Source of the DNA: Hermatobates lingyangjiaoensis
Taxonomy: Eukaryota > Arthropoda > Insecta > Hemiptera > Hermatobatidae
Assembly (NCBI GenBank): GCA_026182355.1
Contig: JAPFBL010000049.1
Span: 4,795,001-4,859,000, forward strand
DNA: 64,000 bases
Reading direction: 5' to 3'
Of this stretch, positions 11,520 to 23,128 are shown in pieces. The notes beneath the pieces are model-generated. The model worked only from the letters and a program-made list of their open reading frames with translations, was not told the origin of the DNA and ran no database searches. Position numbers and translations under genes: made by a program. Within the stretch, counting starts at the first letter, position 1. Each line of letters begins with the position of its first letter.

Positions 11520-13057
11520 ATTTAAATGTGTTACGAAATAATCTCTTACACGAGAACATGGCTTTTGTTCTTTTACGTAGGGTATCTGACCTCCTTCTAC
11601 ATTGACAATTTAAGAAAAAGTTTCCCATTTTAAACTTGAAAATATTTCTATTTTATCTGAAAACTGTCAGAAACATCTAAAAAAAATGTCATTTTAAAAT
11701 AATTTTTAATTAAGATGTGGAATAATTACCTTTATCATTTTTCAAAGAATGTTTTGATTTTTGAATTATGTTTTACATTTTAGTCTTTTATAAAATTATT
11801 CTACTGGGAATTTTATGGCATGCTAGTGTTTTTTTAAAAAATCACTCAATGCGTGCTGTACTTTATTATAACGTTACTGCAAATGTATATTGAGAAAAAA
11901 TATATTAGTAATTACCCAGTCTTACATACTCAAATCAAAGTCAAAGCCGGTTATTCAGTATAATTTAAAACTTCCATAGATTGAAATTTTTAAAAATAAT
12001 AGATATGAAATATTAGACTAGAATAGTGAAAAAACTGGATATTTGTCAAACAAACATAACTCCTCTTTCTTCAAGAAAGAGTCCACTTTTCATACTTCAA
12101 TATTATACAAAGATACTATGGTACATAAACACAATCGAAATTTCATCTAATATTAAGTTCTGTTCAAGAGTGCGGTATATAGATTCATAAGAGCATTTTC
12201 CGAGACAAATCCATCATACCGTAAAAAGGAACAGAAATTTATGAGTTTATTGGCAGTGATTTTTTACATGTAAAAATATTATTCCTCTTATATCTAATAC
12301 AAGTCAAAAAATCATATAAATTTTCCCATTATAGTTCTAAACATCACTTTTATTTCAGTGGATTCACTCAAAAAATTTCTAAGTCAATGTAAACAAATAT
12401 CAGTAAATTCGACACGTATAGCAGGTGATCCGTTAGTCTAGGATAAACAATCAGCTCTTACAGCTTTATTGCTCTTTGACGTGATTGAAATTTCCTTAAT
12501 TTTTTTATAAATTGTTATTTTTCTGTTCCATCTGTGGGTAAAATTTCATGGTTTTTTAATGAGCCGTTTAGCGTCAAAAAACAATTTCTGAAAGCAGAAA
12601 ACGTAGTGTAACACCGCTTTGGTGAATGTCATTTTTATAAAAATTATCTCAACTCATCCTCCACATAATATTCTATTTTTATATGTAGTTTCATTTTGAT
12701 CGGTTAAACAATATGGCTTCTATCGCTCTCACAAGATTTCAGATTAAATTATAAGTTAAAATCTTTAAATTGTTTTAAAAATCTTATATATTTTTTGTTT
12801 ATTGCGTTTGTAACCTCAAAGATAATGCCAAAATTTCAAGACTCTAGAATTAGTAGTTAAGGAGAAAAAAATGTAGTCTAAAAGCGGGGTTTTGGCAAAG
12901 TTCCCATCATGCATAATTACTCCCAAACAATGGGCCTCATCTACACTATGAGGCTCATTTTTGTGAACAAATTAGCAATTTGTTCCATCAAAGATTCTGG
13001 ACCGTAGCGTGTACACATAGTTTGGATACATAGTCACCCACAGACATCATCGAAAAA
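11520..13057 (+). repeat. R1 repeat copy C
   Basis: Begins inside the family at GTTACGAAATAATCTCTTAC and runs through AACATGGCTTTTGTTC, the TTGCTCTTTG block, CCCAAACAATGGGCCTCAT and GATTCTGGACCGTAGCGTG to ACAGACATCATCGAAAAA. The last 100 or so bases before the terminal hairpin are missing, because copy D starts there. Non-coding. Confidence 0.75.
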
Positions 13058-15275
13058 ATCTGGAATAGCCTTCACGCAACTTTAATATAAGTAAACATAA
13101 TATACTTATCATTATAAGTATATTATAATTACTTATTATGGCATGCTAGTGCTAGTGCATTGGAATTATTATTCCAATAATACCATACTCCTTGGGTATA
13201 TAACATGTAATGTTCCAATTAGGTATAACATAAATGTCTAAATTGGACTTTTATAACTACAGCAGTAATAACATTTTTGAAAAGCGAATGTGTAGATTTC
13301 GTGTCCTGAAAAAATCTCTTAATGGAGAACATGGCTTTTGTTCCAATAGAAAGTTCATCTCTTACATATTTATCTGACCTCTTTCTACATTGAAGATATA
13401 TACATAAGACAACGTTTCATATGTAAAACTTGAAAATATTCATATTAAATCTGAAAAATGTCAGAAACATGCAAAAAAATGTCGTTTTAAGATAATTTTT
13501 AATTTAAGATGTAGGATAACTTCATTTATTTTTTTCAAGGACTGTTTTCAATAATGAATTATGTTTTAAATTTTTGGTCTTTTATAAAATTATTATATTA
13601 TAAATTTTATGGCATGCTAGTGTTTTTTTAAAAAATTACTTTTCTTTCCCTTTGTCAAAAACCATAGAAGTCAAAGTTACTCTGAGTGAGTGTAATTTTT
13701 TACTCCGTTCTGTACTCTGTTATAAGGTTGTAAATGCCCATTGAGAAAAAATATATTAGTAATTAGCCAGTTTTGCATACTCGAATCAAATTCAAAGCCG
13801 ACTTTTCGTTATAATTTGAAACTGTTATAGCTTGAAGCTCGATTTTTTTTTGAAATAATAGATATGAACTATTAGACTACAATAGTAAAAAAAAACTGAT
13901 ATTTGTGAACAACATAATGGGAAGAGTCCGTTCCTCACACTTCAATATAGCCAGTTTTGCATACTAAAATCAAATTCAAATCAGACTTTTCAGCATAAAT
14001 CAAAACTTTTATAGCTTGAATCTAAAATTTTTAAAAATAATGTTATGAACTGTTAGAATAGTGAACAAATAGTGAACTAGAATAGTGAACAAATTGGATA
14101 TTTGTCAAAAACATAGTAGCTCTTCTGTAGGACGAAAAAGTCCATTTCACAAAATTCAATATTACCCAGATAATGTCGTTCATAAACATTAGAAAATCAG
14201 CATCTGATATTAAGTTTTGTAGAATGGTGTTACATATAGGAAGATTAGAACATTTTGTTAGACAAATCCATCATACCATGAAAAGAATCAGAAATTATAT
14301 GTTTGATATGTTCTATTGGCGTTAATTTTTACATAGAAGAATATTATTCTTCTTACAACACATATAAGTCATTAAATCATTTCAAATTTTTTCATTATAC
14401 CTCTAAACATCATATTATTTCAGTGGATTCACACACAAAATTTTTAATTCAATATAAACAATGTAAATATATGTAAACAAATACCACAAGTGTAGCAAGT
14501 AAACCATTAGTCCAGGATAAGCATTCAGTTTTGATAGCTTTATTGCTCTTTGCCGTGATTGAAATTTTATGAATACTTTTTATAAGCTGCTAATTTTTTG
14601 TTCATTTTTTTTACAAAATTTCAATTTTTTTTTAATGAGCCATTAAGCGTCAAAAAACATTTTCCGAAAAGAGAAAATGTAATATAATGGCCCTTTAGTA
14701 AATGTAATTTTAAATAAAATTATATCAGCTCATTCTCCACATAAAGCTTTATTTTGAGGCACAATTTCATTTTGATCCGTTCAACAGTTTTCCTTGTATT
14801 GCTCTCACAAGCTTACAGACTGAATAATAAGTCAAAATTTTTACATTTTATTGAAAAAATACTTCCCGTTGTTTTAAAAATATGAATATATTTTTCGTTT
14901 ATTGCGTTTGTATCCTCAAAGATAATGCCAAAATTCGAAAACTCTAAAGTAGTTTAGGAGAAAAAAAATGTAGTCTAAAAACAGGTTTTTGCATAGACAG
15001 TGACTTTCCCATAATGCATAATTGCTCCCAAACAATAGGCCTCACCTACACTATGAGGCCCATTTTTGTGTGAAATATCAATTTGATACATCAAAGATTG
15101 TGGACCGTAGCGTGTCCACAAACTTTGGATACATACTCACCCACCCACCCACCACACACAGACATCATCGAAAAAACTTCATAAAACGACTTCTGGGACC
15201 TCAAAACATATAATTCCGTCAAAATCTTGAGATCGATTTTTTTCACGATCACTAAACTTTATTTATAGTAAAGTA
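13058..15275 (+). repeat. R1 repeat copy D, longest copy
   Basis: About 2.2 kb from the left end (TCTGGAATAGCC..., TTAATATAAGTAA) to the right-end hairpin ACTTTATTTATAGTAAAGT near 15254-15272. It lies head-to-tail with copy C. Blocks near 13730-14000 appear twice, suggesting an internal duplication. No ORF of note. Confidence 0.75.
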
Positions 15276-15282
15276 AAAATAT

Positions 15283-15530
15283 TTTCAAGACTCGGTCAGT
15301 TTGCAGGTTTAAATTAAACTTTCTGTATAAATATGGCAAAAAATTTGACGTTTTATTTAAAACCTTTTCCGTAGGTCTGTAATACAAAAAAAAATATAAG
15401 AAATGATGTAACAATTAAGAATTACAGATCAATGATCAAACCACAATAAGAAATGGGAAAAGAAGACTAAGATCTTTCAACCGTAACAAGCAGTCTTCGC
15501 AGAGTTTTGATTACCAATGGGGTTTCCAAT
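15283..15530. repeat. Penelope-like terminal fragments, families 10 and 1
   Basis: 15283-15370 carries GACTCGGTCAGTTTGCAGGTT and TTTATTTAAAACC, matching the family 10 terminus seen at 20374 and 28985. 15425-15510 carries the family 1 terminus in reverse (GATCAAACCACAATAAGAAA through TCTTTCAACCGTAACAAGC). Confidence 0.6.
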
Positions 15531-15534
15531 ACCA

Positions 15535-16046
15535 CCAGTTCTTGTCAATATAGTCATGGTTAGATTACTAAACTATAATAATGAACTAAGAATTCATTAA
15601 ACTATACATAGAAGATTTGTTGTTAATTATTGAAAAAAGAGGAACACAACATACTTTAAATTCATGTCACAGTCGTTTTATTCACATGTAAGATAAAAAA
15701 AAGATGATCATACTCTCATTTTTTGTTACAACATTTGTAAGGGGTGAGAATGACAATATTTGAACTGATTGATACACAAAGCCTACCGATGCTGGAAGAA
15801 TTCCCAATTGCTACTCTCCTCATGCTACAAACCAAGAACTGAATTGTGTTCAAAACTAAGAAAATAAAGTCAGTGAAATCAGCAATCCATGTTTCATGGA
15901 AAAAAATAAGAAAAGTGTAAAAATGTTATTACAGAGAAATAAATATCTAAGAAATTTAATTGAATGATACTGGTTTAAATACTTCATTTAAGCCAACAAA
16001 TTTTAAAGTTAAGCAAACAAACGTTTACTCTTTATTTGAATGTGTT
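15535..16046. other. No gene recognised
   Basis: AT-rich sequence without recognisable coding potential. Confidence 0.45.
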
Positions 16047-16092
16047 GTCCTCGAGGACCGTTTAATTTTGTTTATATATATATATATATATA
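16047..16092 (+). repeat. Penelope-like terminal hairpin with (AT)n
   Basis: GTCCTCGAGGACCGTTT at 16047-16063 is a perfect GTCC/GGAC stem plus CGTTT, followed shortly by an (AT)n run. It is the same end motif as in the other terminal families; its hammerhead-like partner was not found upstream. Confidence 0.5.
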
Positions 16093-16249
16093 CTAATATG
16101 GGTGGGGTAGAAGTAATGGTTGAGGAATAAGTGAAAGAAGGAAAGAAGTTAATAATAGGGCAAGTTTGATTGCAGCGTGACCATATAGTTTTCATTCTTC
16201 TAACACGATTAGGAGGCTTGGGAGATTACGAGAAATATACTCTTCAGGT

Positions 16250-16760
16250 TAGGTGGTTTTCGGTAAGAAATAGAGGTATGCATATTAAAGAAAAATTAAA
16301 TGGAGGGAAACTCTTCAATAATATTTCCAAACCTATGGACACCAGTTAAATAGATCGCAATGAAAAAAAAATATCAGTCCGATCCTTGCTGGCTAAAGCT
16401 CTGTGCGGAAGTTGTTTAGTTGGAAAGTACAGTTTAAGATTATTGCAAATTTATTGATGCGAATAGAGAGGGATCTGGGTAAATCCTTGACCGTGAGAAT
16501 GATGATATCTAATGTAATGTTGGTACTGCTGAACATCGGTGTTACAAGTGAATAGAAGTAGCCATTGAACACAATCAAGAAAAGAAAGAAGTCTGTTGAA
16601 ACATGTGAGTGAAAGTAGTGGAGGAGAAGAAATTTCGAAAGGTTATGGGAATTCGTCCAAGTTATGATCTCCATAGGGCCAAAAGATGTCGTCAATGTAG
16701 TTGGTGTATAAAAGAGAAGGGAATTGAGGATACTCAAGTATTTGTTTCTATGTTTGCTTG
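16250..16760 (-). pseudogene. Penelope-like reverse transcriptase fragment
   Basis: Read on the minus strand, the RT active-site motif YIDD is encoded at 16699-16688, followed by DNLDEF-type residues and a CNTDVQQYQHY...HHSHGQG block. The latter corresponds to the conserved segment that precedes the GIY-YIG region in Penelope-like elements (compare KPTNTKQYFHFQSCHPSHVKK at 28697). Frameshifts and stops break it, for example near 16625 and 16555. It represents the RT palm/thumb of a PLE, the enzyme that copies element RNA into DNA at the target site. Confidence 0.6.
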
Positions 16761-17037
16761 CTAAGGTCACTGAATTGCATAAATGATACCCTTGATAATT
16801 GTGGTTACATTAACATCAGTCTACTGGAAGGGTTTGTAAGATTAACATTATTGGTCCTTCAGTAATGTAAAACTTTATGCCTTTTCTAATTCGATGAATG
16901 TTTACATCTGTAAATACTTATATTGTTTTACTAATTAGCTACTTGCATCACGCAACACTTTTGAAATGGATGGATTCTGAAACATTGTAAACACGATACA
17001 GCAACGCAGTTTAACGGATCAGAATAAAACAACACAC

Positions 17038-18452
17038 AAAAATCTGGAGTGGCCAACACTCAACTTTACTGTAAGTAAACATAATATACTTCTTGGGTAT
17101 ATAATATATAATGTTCCATTTCGGTATAATATAAATGTCTAAATGGGGGATATTTATTAGTCTTTCATTCATGGAGATACTATAGATAGTGATTGATCCA
17201 CTTATCAATATATATGATTATTTTTGTATATCACGCCAATGACGCATTTATATGCATCAATTTATATATATATATATATATATATATATCTATATATATA
17301 TCAATAGTATAACTACATCAGTAATAACATTTTTTGAAAACAGGAAGTGTAGATTTCGTGTTACCAAACAATCTCTTACCAGAGAACATGGCTTTTATTC
17401 CAATAGCCAGTGGATCTCTTACATAGTTTACCTGACCTCCTTCTACATTCAATATTAAAGACAAATTTTTCCATTTAAAACCTGAAAATATGCCTATTTT
17501 ATCTGAAAAATGTCAGAAACATCTAAAAAAAAATGTCGTTTTAAGACAATTTTTAATTTAAGATGTAGAATTTTACATTTACTATTCTTCAAAGAATGTT
17601 TTAAATTTTGAATTATCTTTTATATTTTAGTCTTTTATAGAATTATTATACTGGAAATTTTATGGCTTCCTAGTATTTAATAAAAATCACTTTTCTTTCC
17701 TTTTGTCAAAATTCATATATACCAATTCACTCAGAGCAAGTGTTATCTTTTTCCTATATGCTGTATTCTGTTATAAGGTTGCTATGAATGTGTATTGAGA
17801 AAAATATATTAGTAATTAGGCAGGTTTACATACTCAAATAAAAGTCAAAGCCGGCTATTCAGTATAATTTAAAACTTTTATACGTGGAAGCTGGAAATGT
17901 TTAAAAATAATAGATTTGAACTATTACACTAGAATAGTAAAAAAAAACTGGTTGTTTTTCAAGAAACTAAATCCTCTTTTTCTTCAGGAAAGAGTCCATT
18001 CCTCACAATTCAATATTATCCAAAGATACTTTGATACACAAAACACAATGATTTACAACTGATATTAAGTTTTGTTCAAGAGTGCAATATATGTAGTCTA
18101 AAAACAGGTAGTTTTTAGAAAATGTAGTAGTCTAAAAATGTAGTCTAAAAACAGGTTTTTGGCAAAGAAAGTGACTTTCCCATCATGCATAATTGCTCCC
18201 AAACAATAAGGCTACACACACTAGGATGCCTATTTTTGTGTGAAATATCAATTTGATCCATCAAAGATTCTGGACCGTAGCGTTTCCACAAACTTTGGAT
18301 AGATACTCACCCACCGACACACACACACAGACATCATCGAAAAAACTTCATAAAACGACTTATGGGATCTCAAAACATATAATTCCGTCAAAATCTCCAG
18401 ATCGACTTTTTTCAACGGCCACTACACTTTACTTATAATAAAGTAAAAAATA
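17038..18452 (+). repeat. R1 repeat copy E, both ends present, internal deletion
   Basis: Left end TCTGGAGTGGCCAACACTC at 17043 and right hairpin ACTTTACTTATAATAAAGT at 18426-18444. Compared with copy D, about 800 bp are missing around 18095, where AAAACAGGT and TGTAGTCTAAAAA are repeated. A (TA)n tract at 17263-17290 has expanded inside it. Confidence 0.75.
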
Positions 18453-20140
18453 GCGCATTTTGAGAGGATAGCGGAATATATTTATATTGAAATTATATGG
18501 ACAGAAAGTAGTGTTGTGGGACATTTTATGATTTCAGAAAATGTTTTATTACGCTGAACAGCTAACTATAGAATAATGAATTTTGCCAAAAAAAGTCAAC
18601 CTGAAATTGGCAGGTACAATTTATTTCAATTAAAAAGCTATATAAAACATTTAAATAAATTTTTATTACCACAAAAGGCAATAAAGCTATAAAAACTGAT
18701 CTTAGAATAATGGATAACCTGCTGCACTTACTTGTTAGTTCCGTTTAAATTGGCTCAGACATTTTTTAGAATCATTGAGTAAAATAAAATGTTATTTAAA
18801 GGTTTACTACAAGGAATTTGAGATGTTTTAATTAGTTAATATGATACGTAAGAAGAATAAAAATCTTAAAAAATCAGAGCCAATCAAACGTATTTTATTA
18901 TCTTTTTCTCTGTGATAGAGGTTGCACTTACTTGTTAAGTCTCGTTTGACTAAGTGATTCAATAAATGTAAAATTTCGTATTGTCTTATTTAGTAGAAAT
19001 ATTTCTTGACCTTATTATATTAAAACAGTATTATTACGCCAAAAATGACAACTACTAACTTCTAACTGCAGTAAAATGTGAAGTTTTTAGTAAATAAGCA
19101 AATTCATATGAGACAACATATTAGCTTCAAACATTTTTGCTAACAAAGTAGATAAGTCCTTAAGTCTTAAAAAAAATCACTCTTGGCTGTTTCTTGGATA
19201 AAGAAGCTTTCGATAACACGAATTCAAATCTATTAAATCATTACTAAAATATAGATGTGTTACTCCAGAAACTATAGAATGTAAACAATATAAAGCAAGA
19301 ATAATTTAGGGTAAGTACTAGTGTAAGTGAAACTGTGACCAGTAAAGACTGTCCTCAGTAAGGTGATATCGACCTTATTACGGTGATTAGTTGTTGAAAA
19401 CAAACCTATTGGATACTCAAAATAATTAAGGTTATATGCAAGGATATAATTAACTGACTTTTGTCATTATAAGAAGAACGCTTTTCGGTACTACCCTTTG
19501 AGCTTATGCATCATTCTCCTACATACTTTTGAAAAATGGGTAAAGGAAAAAAGTCTGGTTAAAAAAGCAGGAAATACGGTCATTGTTCCTTTTTCAAGAA
19601 GAAAAAATTTAGATCTTTTGAGACCTACTTCTTCATTCTAAGTAAATGCAAGACAATCACGTTTAAGAAGTTAACGATTTTTGGCAAATTATATCTAAAC
19701 TCAATAACAGTGTGAGACACTTCTCTAAGGATATTTATGAAGTTTATTAAAAAACGTAAAATTTAAAGTGATGAACAAAGGACAATAGGATAGATTTGGC
19801 CACGGTTCTATGAAACTATGATTAACAGTTTAATAATAATAATAATAATAATAATAACATGATAGATTGTTCTACATCAATTATTTCAAGTTTGTTGTAA
19901 CTGATAAAATGGAATAGACACAATAAAAAAATTAAATCATTAATTTGATTATCGATACTTTCATAATTAATTTCCAATATGCTTCAAATTACTCTAACAC
20001 GATAGTAACAGGTAAAATTTTAGAACGATCCACTCGATAGTTACAGAAGATTTACACAAAATAATACCAAAACCCAAATGATGATCAACAAGATTGATAT
20101 TATGTTTACTTATAGTAATTGTACAGCACTACAGATTTTT
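18453..20140. other. No gene recognised; one (AAT)n tract
   Basis: 18460-18990 has faint similarity to the R1 right half in reverse. 19828-19858 is an (AAT)n microsatellite. No coding sequence recognised elsewhere. Confidence 0.4.
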
Positions 20141-20144
20141 TTGT

Positions 20145-20305
20145 GTATATTTGTGACTGGTTTATAATTTTTGTTTTGATCTCTTTGTAGAGAATCTCTT
20201 TGTTTTGCTCTCTTTGTGGAAAATGTTTTAAATGAAACCGAAATGTCGGCATATCAGTATCTGATCTGAACCTGGAAACCTGACCGAGTCCCGATTCTAT
20301 CTTAC

Positions 20306-20366
<61 letters not shown>

Positions 20367-20690
20367 AAGTAAAGTTTATCGGGACTCGGTCAGTTCTTCA
20401 GGTTCAAATTAAACTCTCATTGCCAACGTTTCGATCTTTATTTAAAATCTTTTTCATAGACAGAAGTATAAATTTTGAAACAGAAAAACTAAGTATTACA
20501 TTAGAAATTATTTTACAAAGAAAAATAGTATATGGATTTTAACAACTGTAGTCTGAATGAACACGTTCAGTGTCACTGAAAATAAGTGACCTTATGAAAA
20601 AGGTTTTAAATAAAGACCGAAAGGTTGGCAATAAGAGTTTAATTTGAACCTGAAGAACTGACCGAGTCCCGATAAACTTTAGTTTTGTTT
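20145..20690. repeat. Inverted Penelope-like termini (family 10) around (AT)n
   Basis: Three diverged copies: plus at about 20200-20300 (AACCGAAATGTCGGC ... GACCGAGTCCCGAT), minus at 20374-20470 (ATCGGGACTCGGTCAG ... TTTCGATCTTTATTTAAA), and plus at 20595-20680 (AAAAAGGTTTTAAATAAAGA, CCGAAAGGTTGGC). A (TA)n run at 20308-20362 separates the first two. The stem GGTTTT...AAAGACC followed by GAAA parallels the hammerhead-like core of the other families. Confidence 0.6.
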
Positions 20691-20761
20691 CTATTCCACG
20701 GTCAATACTTTTATCAATATTTATATATATAAAACAAGATTTCACATAAACATGTGTAATA

Positions 20762-20935
20762 ACAATCAATGATCAAACCACAATTTGAAATGGGGAAAAA
20801 AGACTAAGATCTTTCAACCGTAACAAGCGGTCTTCGTCAGAGTCAAAATCCCAACTGAGTTTTTGGGTTTTGATCAATCAATGATCAAACCACATATGAA
20901 ATGGGGAAAAAAAGACTAATATCTTGTCTTTTGTA
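20762..20935 (-). repeat. Family 1 Penelope-like terminus, minus, one full and one partial copy
   Basis: GATCAAACCACAATTTGAAA through GCGGTCTTCGTCAGAGTCAA at 20772-20848, and a second start of the same unit at 20885-20935. Confidence 0.65.
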
Positions 20936-20941
20936 ACATAA

Positions 20942-21943
20942 GAAATTTTTTTTGAGGGCGTTAAGAGTATGCTCCCCTGAATTCCTTAATGATGAGATTA
21001 ACAACATTAGGTCAATTGCCATTTCATTAAAATATCCCCTCCTTTTATATCGATTTAGATTTGAAGGGAGCTAAAAAAAAACTTTCTCTAATATTTCAAC
21101 GTAGCCCCGTTCATGGTCAAATTCTATAATTTGATCATTTTTACTGTATACTGATCATTTTGATACTGTTTTACTGTATCGAGTCATTGGACCCCCTTCT
21201 TAGGTTAGCGCGACACTTGATTTTAATATAGTGATTTCTAATCGTAATAACGTGGACAATATGTTAATAAAAAACTTTCACAGGGAACATGTGAAAGTTT
21301 TTGTCCGGTGGTATTTATAAAATTCCGTGCAAAAATTGCCATTAAATTTATATTGATCAAACTGGTAAATCTTTAAAGCCACATGTAAAACTACGTATAC
21401 AACGTAAAACCACCAATACAACGTAAGTAGACAAACAAAAAGCAGCGCCTTATTCTTGCATATAAATAATGAAAATCATCATATTGATTGGACAGGAGCT
21501 GAATTCATTACCTATGAAAAATCGTTGTTGTTAAGAAATATTATCAAATCCTCTCTGATGTAATTTCATAGATCAAATGTAATAAACATTTGTAACGGTT
21601 TGTTCAAACTTGACTCAGTGTTAACGAGGGCAATAGCCTCTTCTAAGAGGGTTGACAGCTAGCGGATAGTTTTTTACACTTTCTAACTGTACTCCTTTGT
21701 TTCCCCAAACATCCCTCTCTCTGACATTTGTCCTTTCCTGCACTATACACCCTTTTAAAATACTACTCGTCCCTCCCACTCTTCCCAACCCCTCACCAGA
21801 TGTAGATGCATCAAGTTTTTCAGTTGGGTTTTTGATTCTGACGAAGACCGCTTGTTACAGTTGAAAGATCTCAATCTTTTTTTCCCCCATTTCATATTGT
21901 GGTTTGATCTTTGATTGTTATTTCACGTGTTTATGTGAAATCT

Positions 21944-21945
<2 letters not shown>
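20942..21945 (+). mobile_element. Penelope-like element, 3' portion with GIY-YIG remnant (family 1)
   Basis: Degenerate coding sequence at about 20942-21280 precedes a GIY-YIG endonuclease remnant at 21300-21565 (GIYKIPCKNC ... IYIDQTGKSLK ... ILIGQELNSLP in broken frames). A 3' UTR then runs to about 21830, the hammerhead-like segment lies at 21834-21876, and the terminal hairpin TTTCAC...GTGAAA at 21922-21941 leads into (TA)n. The same UTR (AGAGGGTTGACAGCTAGCG...) recurs at 27345 and 62393. In active PLEs the GIY-YIG domain nicks DNA to start target-primed synthesis. This copy is disabled. Confidence 0.7.
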
Positions 21946-21946
<1 letters not shown>

Positions 21947-21993
<47 letters not shown>

Positions 21994-22192
21994 GATAAAA
22001 AGATTTCACATAAACACGTGAAATAACAATCAATGATCAAACCACAATAAGAAATGGGAAAACAAGACTAAGATCTTTCAACCGTAACAAGCGGTCTTCG
22101 TCAGAGTTGGGTTTTTGACTCTGACGAAGACCGCTTGTTACGGTTGAAAGATCTTAGTCTTGTTTTCCCATTTCTTATTGTGGTTTGATCAT
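21947..22192. repeat. (TA)n plus near-perfect family 1 palindrome
   Basis: (TA)n at 21947-21992. Then 21996-22107 (minus) and 22117-22192 (plus) are reverse complements over about 90 bp with a 10-bp centre. Both arms carry the family 1 core. Confidence 0.8.
22117..22159 (+). ncRNA. Hammerhead-ribozyme-like motif (family 1)
   Basis: Read 5' to 3': stem I GACT (22117-22120), core CTGACGA (22121-22127), one extra A, stem II GACCG/CGGTT, then GAAA (22146-22149), a minimal stem III AG/CT with a 2-base loop, a T, and AGTC (22156-22159), which pairs with GACT. Hammerhead motifs with very short stem III are known from Penelope-like elements. The extra base after CTGACGA is unusual, so cleavage is unproven. 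Sister copies lie at 21834, 22066 (minus), 22653, 27529 and 61629. Confidence 0.5.
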
Positions 22193-22204
22193 ATATATTA
22201 TACA

Positions 22205-22472
22205 TATAGTTTCACGATGAATCACAAACACAGAACTAAGGAACAAACACACTTACTGTCTCTAATTTTCGGTTGAACCGTCATCAGGAGAGTTGAAAAA
22301 GGGACACCAAGCGCACTTGTGAAGCGACGGTTGGAGACCAGCCGTCTCCAACCGTCGCTTCACAAGTGCGCTTGGTGTCCCTTTTCAACTCTCCTGATGA
22401 CGGTTCAACCGAAAATTAGAGACAGTAAGTGTGTTTGTTCCTTAGTTCTGTGTTTGTGATTCATCGTGAAAC
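22205..22472. repeat. Long palindrome of Penelope-like 3' ends (family 2)
   Basis: The left arm from about 22206 to 22336 and the right arm from about 22341 to 22470 are almost exact reverse complements with a centre of only a few bases. Each arm carries CTCCTGATGACGG...CCGAAAATTAGAGACAGTAAG. Followed on the right by GTCCTTTTGGATCGTT at 22480-22495 and (TA)n from 22509. Confidence 0.85.
22390..22422 (+). ncRNA. Hammerhead-like motif (family 2)
   Basis: Stem I TCTC (22390-22393) pairs with GAGA (22419-22422). Between them are CTGATGA, an extra C, stem II GGT/ACC with loop TCA, GAAA, and AATT as a loop-less stem III, then A at the predicted cleavage position. A loop-less stem III would favour action as a dimer, as described for PLE hammerheads. 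Another copy lies at 37884-37917. Confidence 0.5.
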
Positions 22473-22533
22473 GTTTGTTGTCCTTTTGGATCGTTTTCCT
22501 GTTTACAAATATATATATATATATATATCATTA

Positions 22534-22850
22534 TTCAATGATCAAACCACAATAAGAAAATGGGAAAACAAGAATAAGATCTTTCAACCGTAACAAGCGG
22601 TCTTCGTCAGAGTCAAAAACCCAATTGGACTTTGACTTCCAGTTGGGTTTTTGACTCTGACGAAGACCGGTTGTTACGGTTGAAAGATCTTAGTCTTGTT
22701 TTCCCATTTTCTTATTGTGGTTTGATCATTGATTGTTATTTCACGTGTTTATGTGAAATCTTTTTATATATCATTATATTACAGTTGAAAGATCTTAGTC
22801 TCTTTTTCCCATTTCTTATTGTGGTTTGAACATTGATTGTTCTTCCACGT
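22534..22850. repeat. Family 1 Penelope-like termini, inverted pair plus partial third copy
   Basis: Minus copy 22537-22620, plus copy 22653-22770 ending in the TTTCAC...GTGAAA hairpin, and a partial plus copy 22783-22850. Confidence 0.75.
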
Positions 22851-23128
22851 GTTTATATATATTATATATAACATACACAGGGTATATTCTCTGAGTGTTG
22901 GAGGCAGTGATAATTTACCTCAACAGAACTCTAACTGAATGTTCTTAATTCTTAAACTGATTGCCTCAAGTTATATATTGCGATATAATTTCTATATAAT
23001 TCTAATACGTACATCCAAAGAAAGAGAAAGTTATTCAGAAGTGAATCTTGTCAAATACGTATTTCTAAATCATAAATCAATTTATATATTGTAATTTGTA
23101 GTACTTTAAGACTACAAATAAAACATAC

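Noticed and set aside
15022..15213. 63-codon frame (also 18253)
   Set aside because: Arises from the conserved R1 right-end region with its CCCA/CA tract; not maintained in other copies.
20762..22850. CRISPR-like array of regular repeats
   Set aside because: Units alternate in orientation, lack unique equal-length spacers and are Penelope-like termini in animal DNA.
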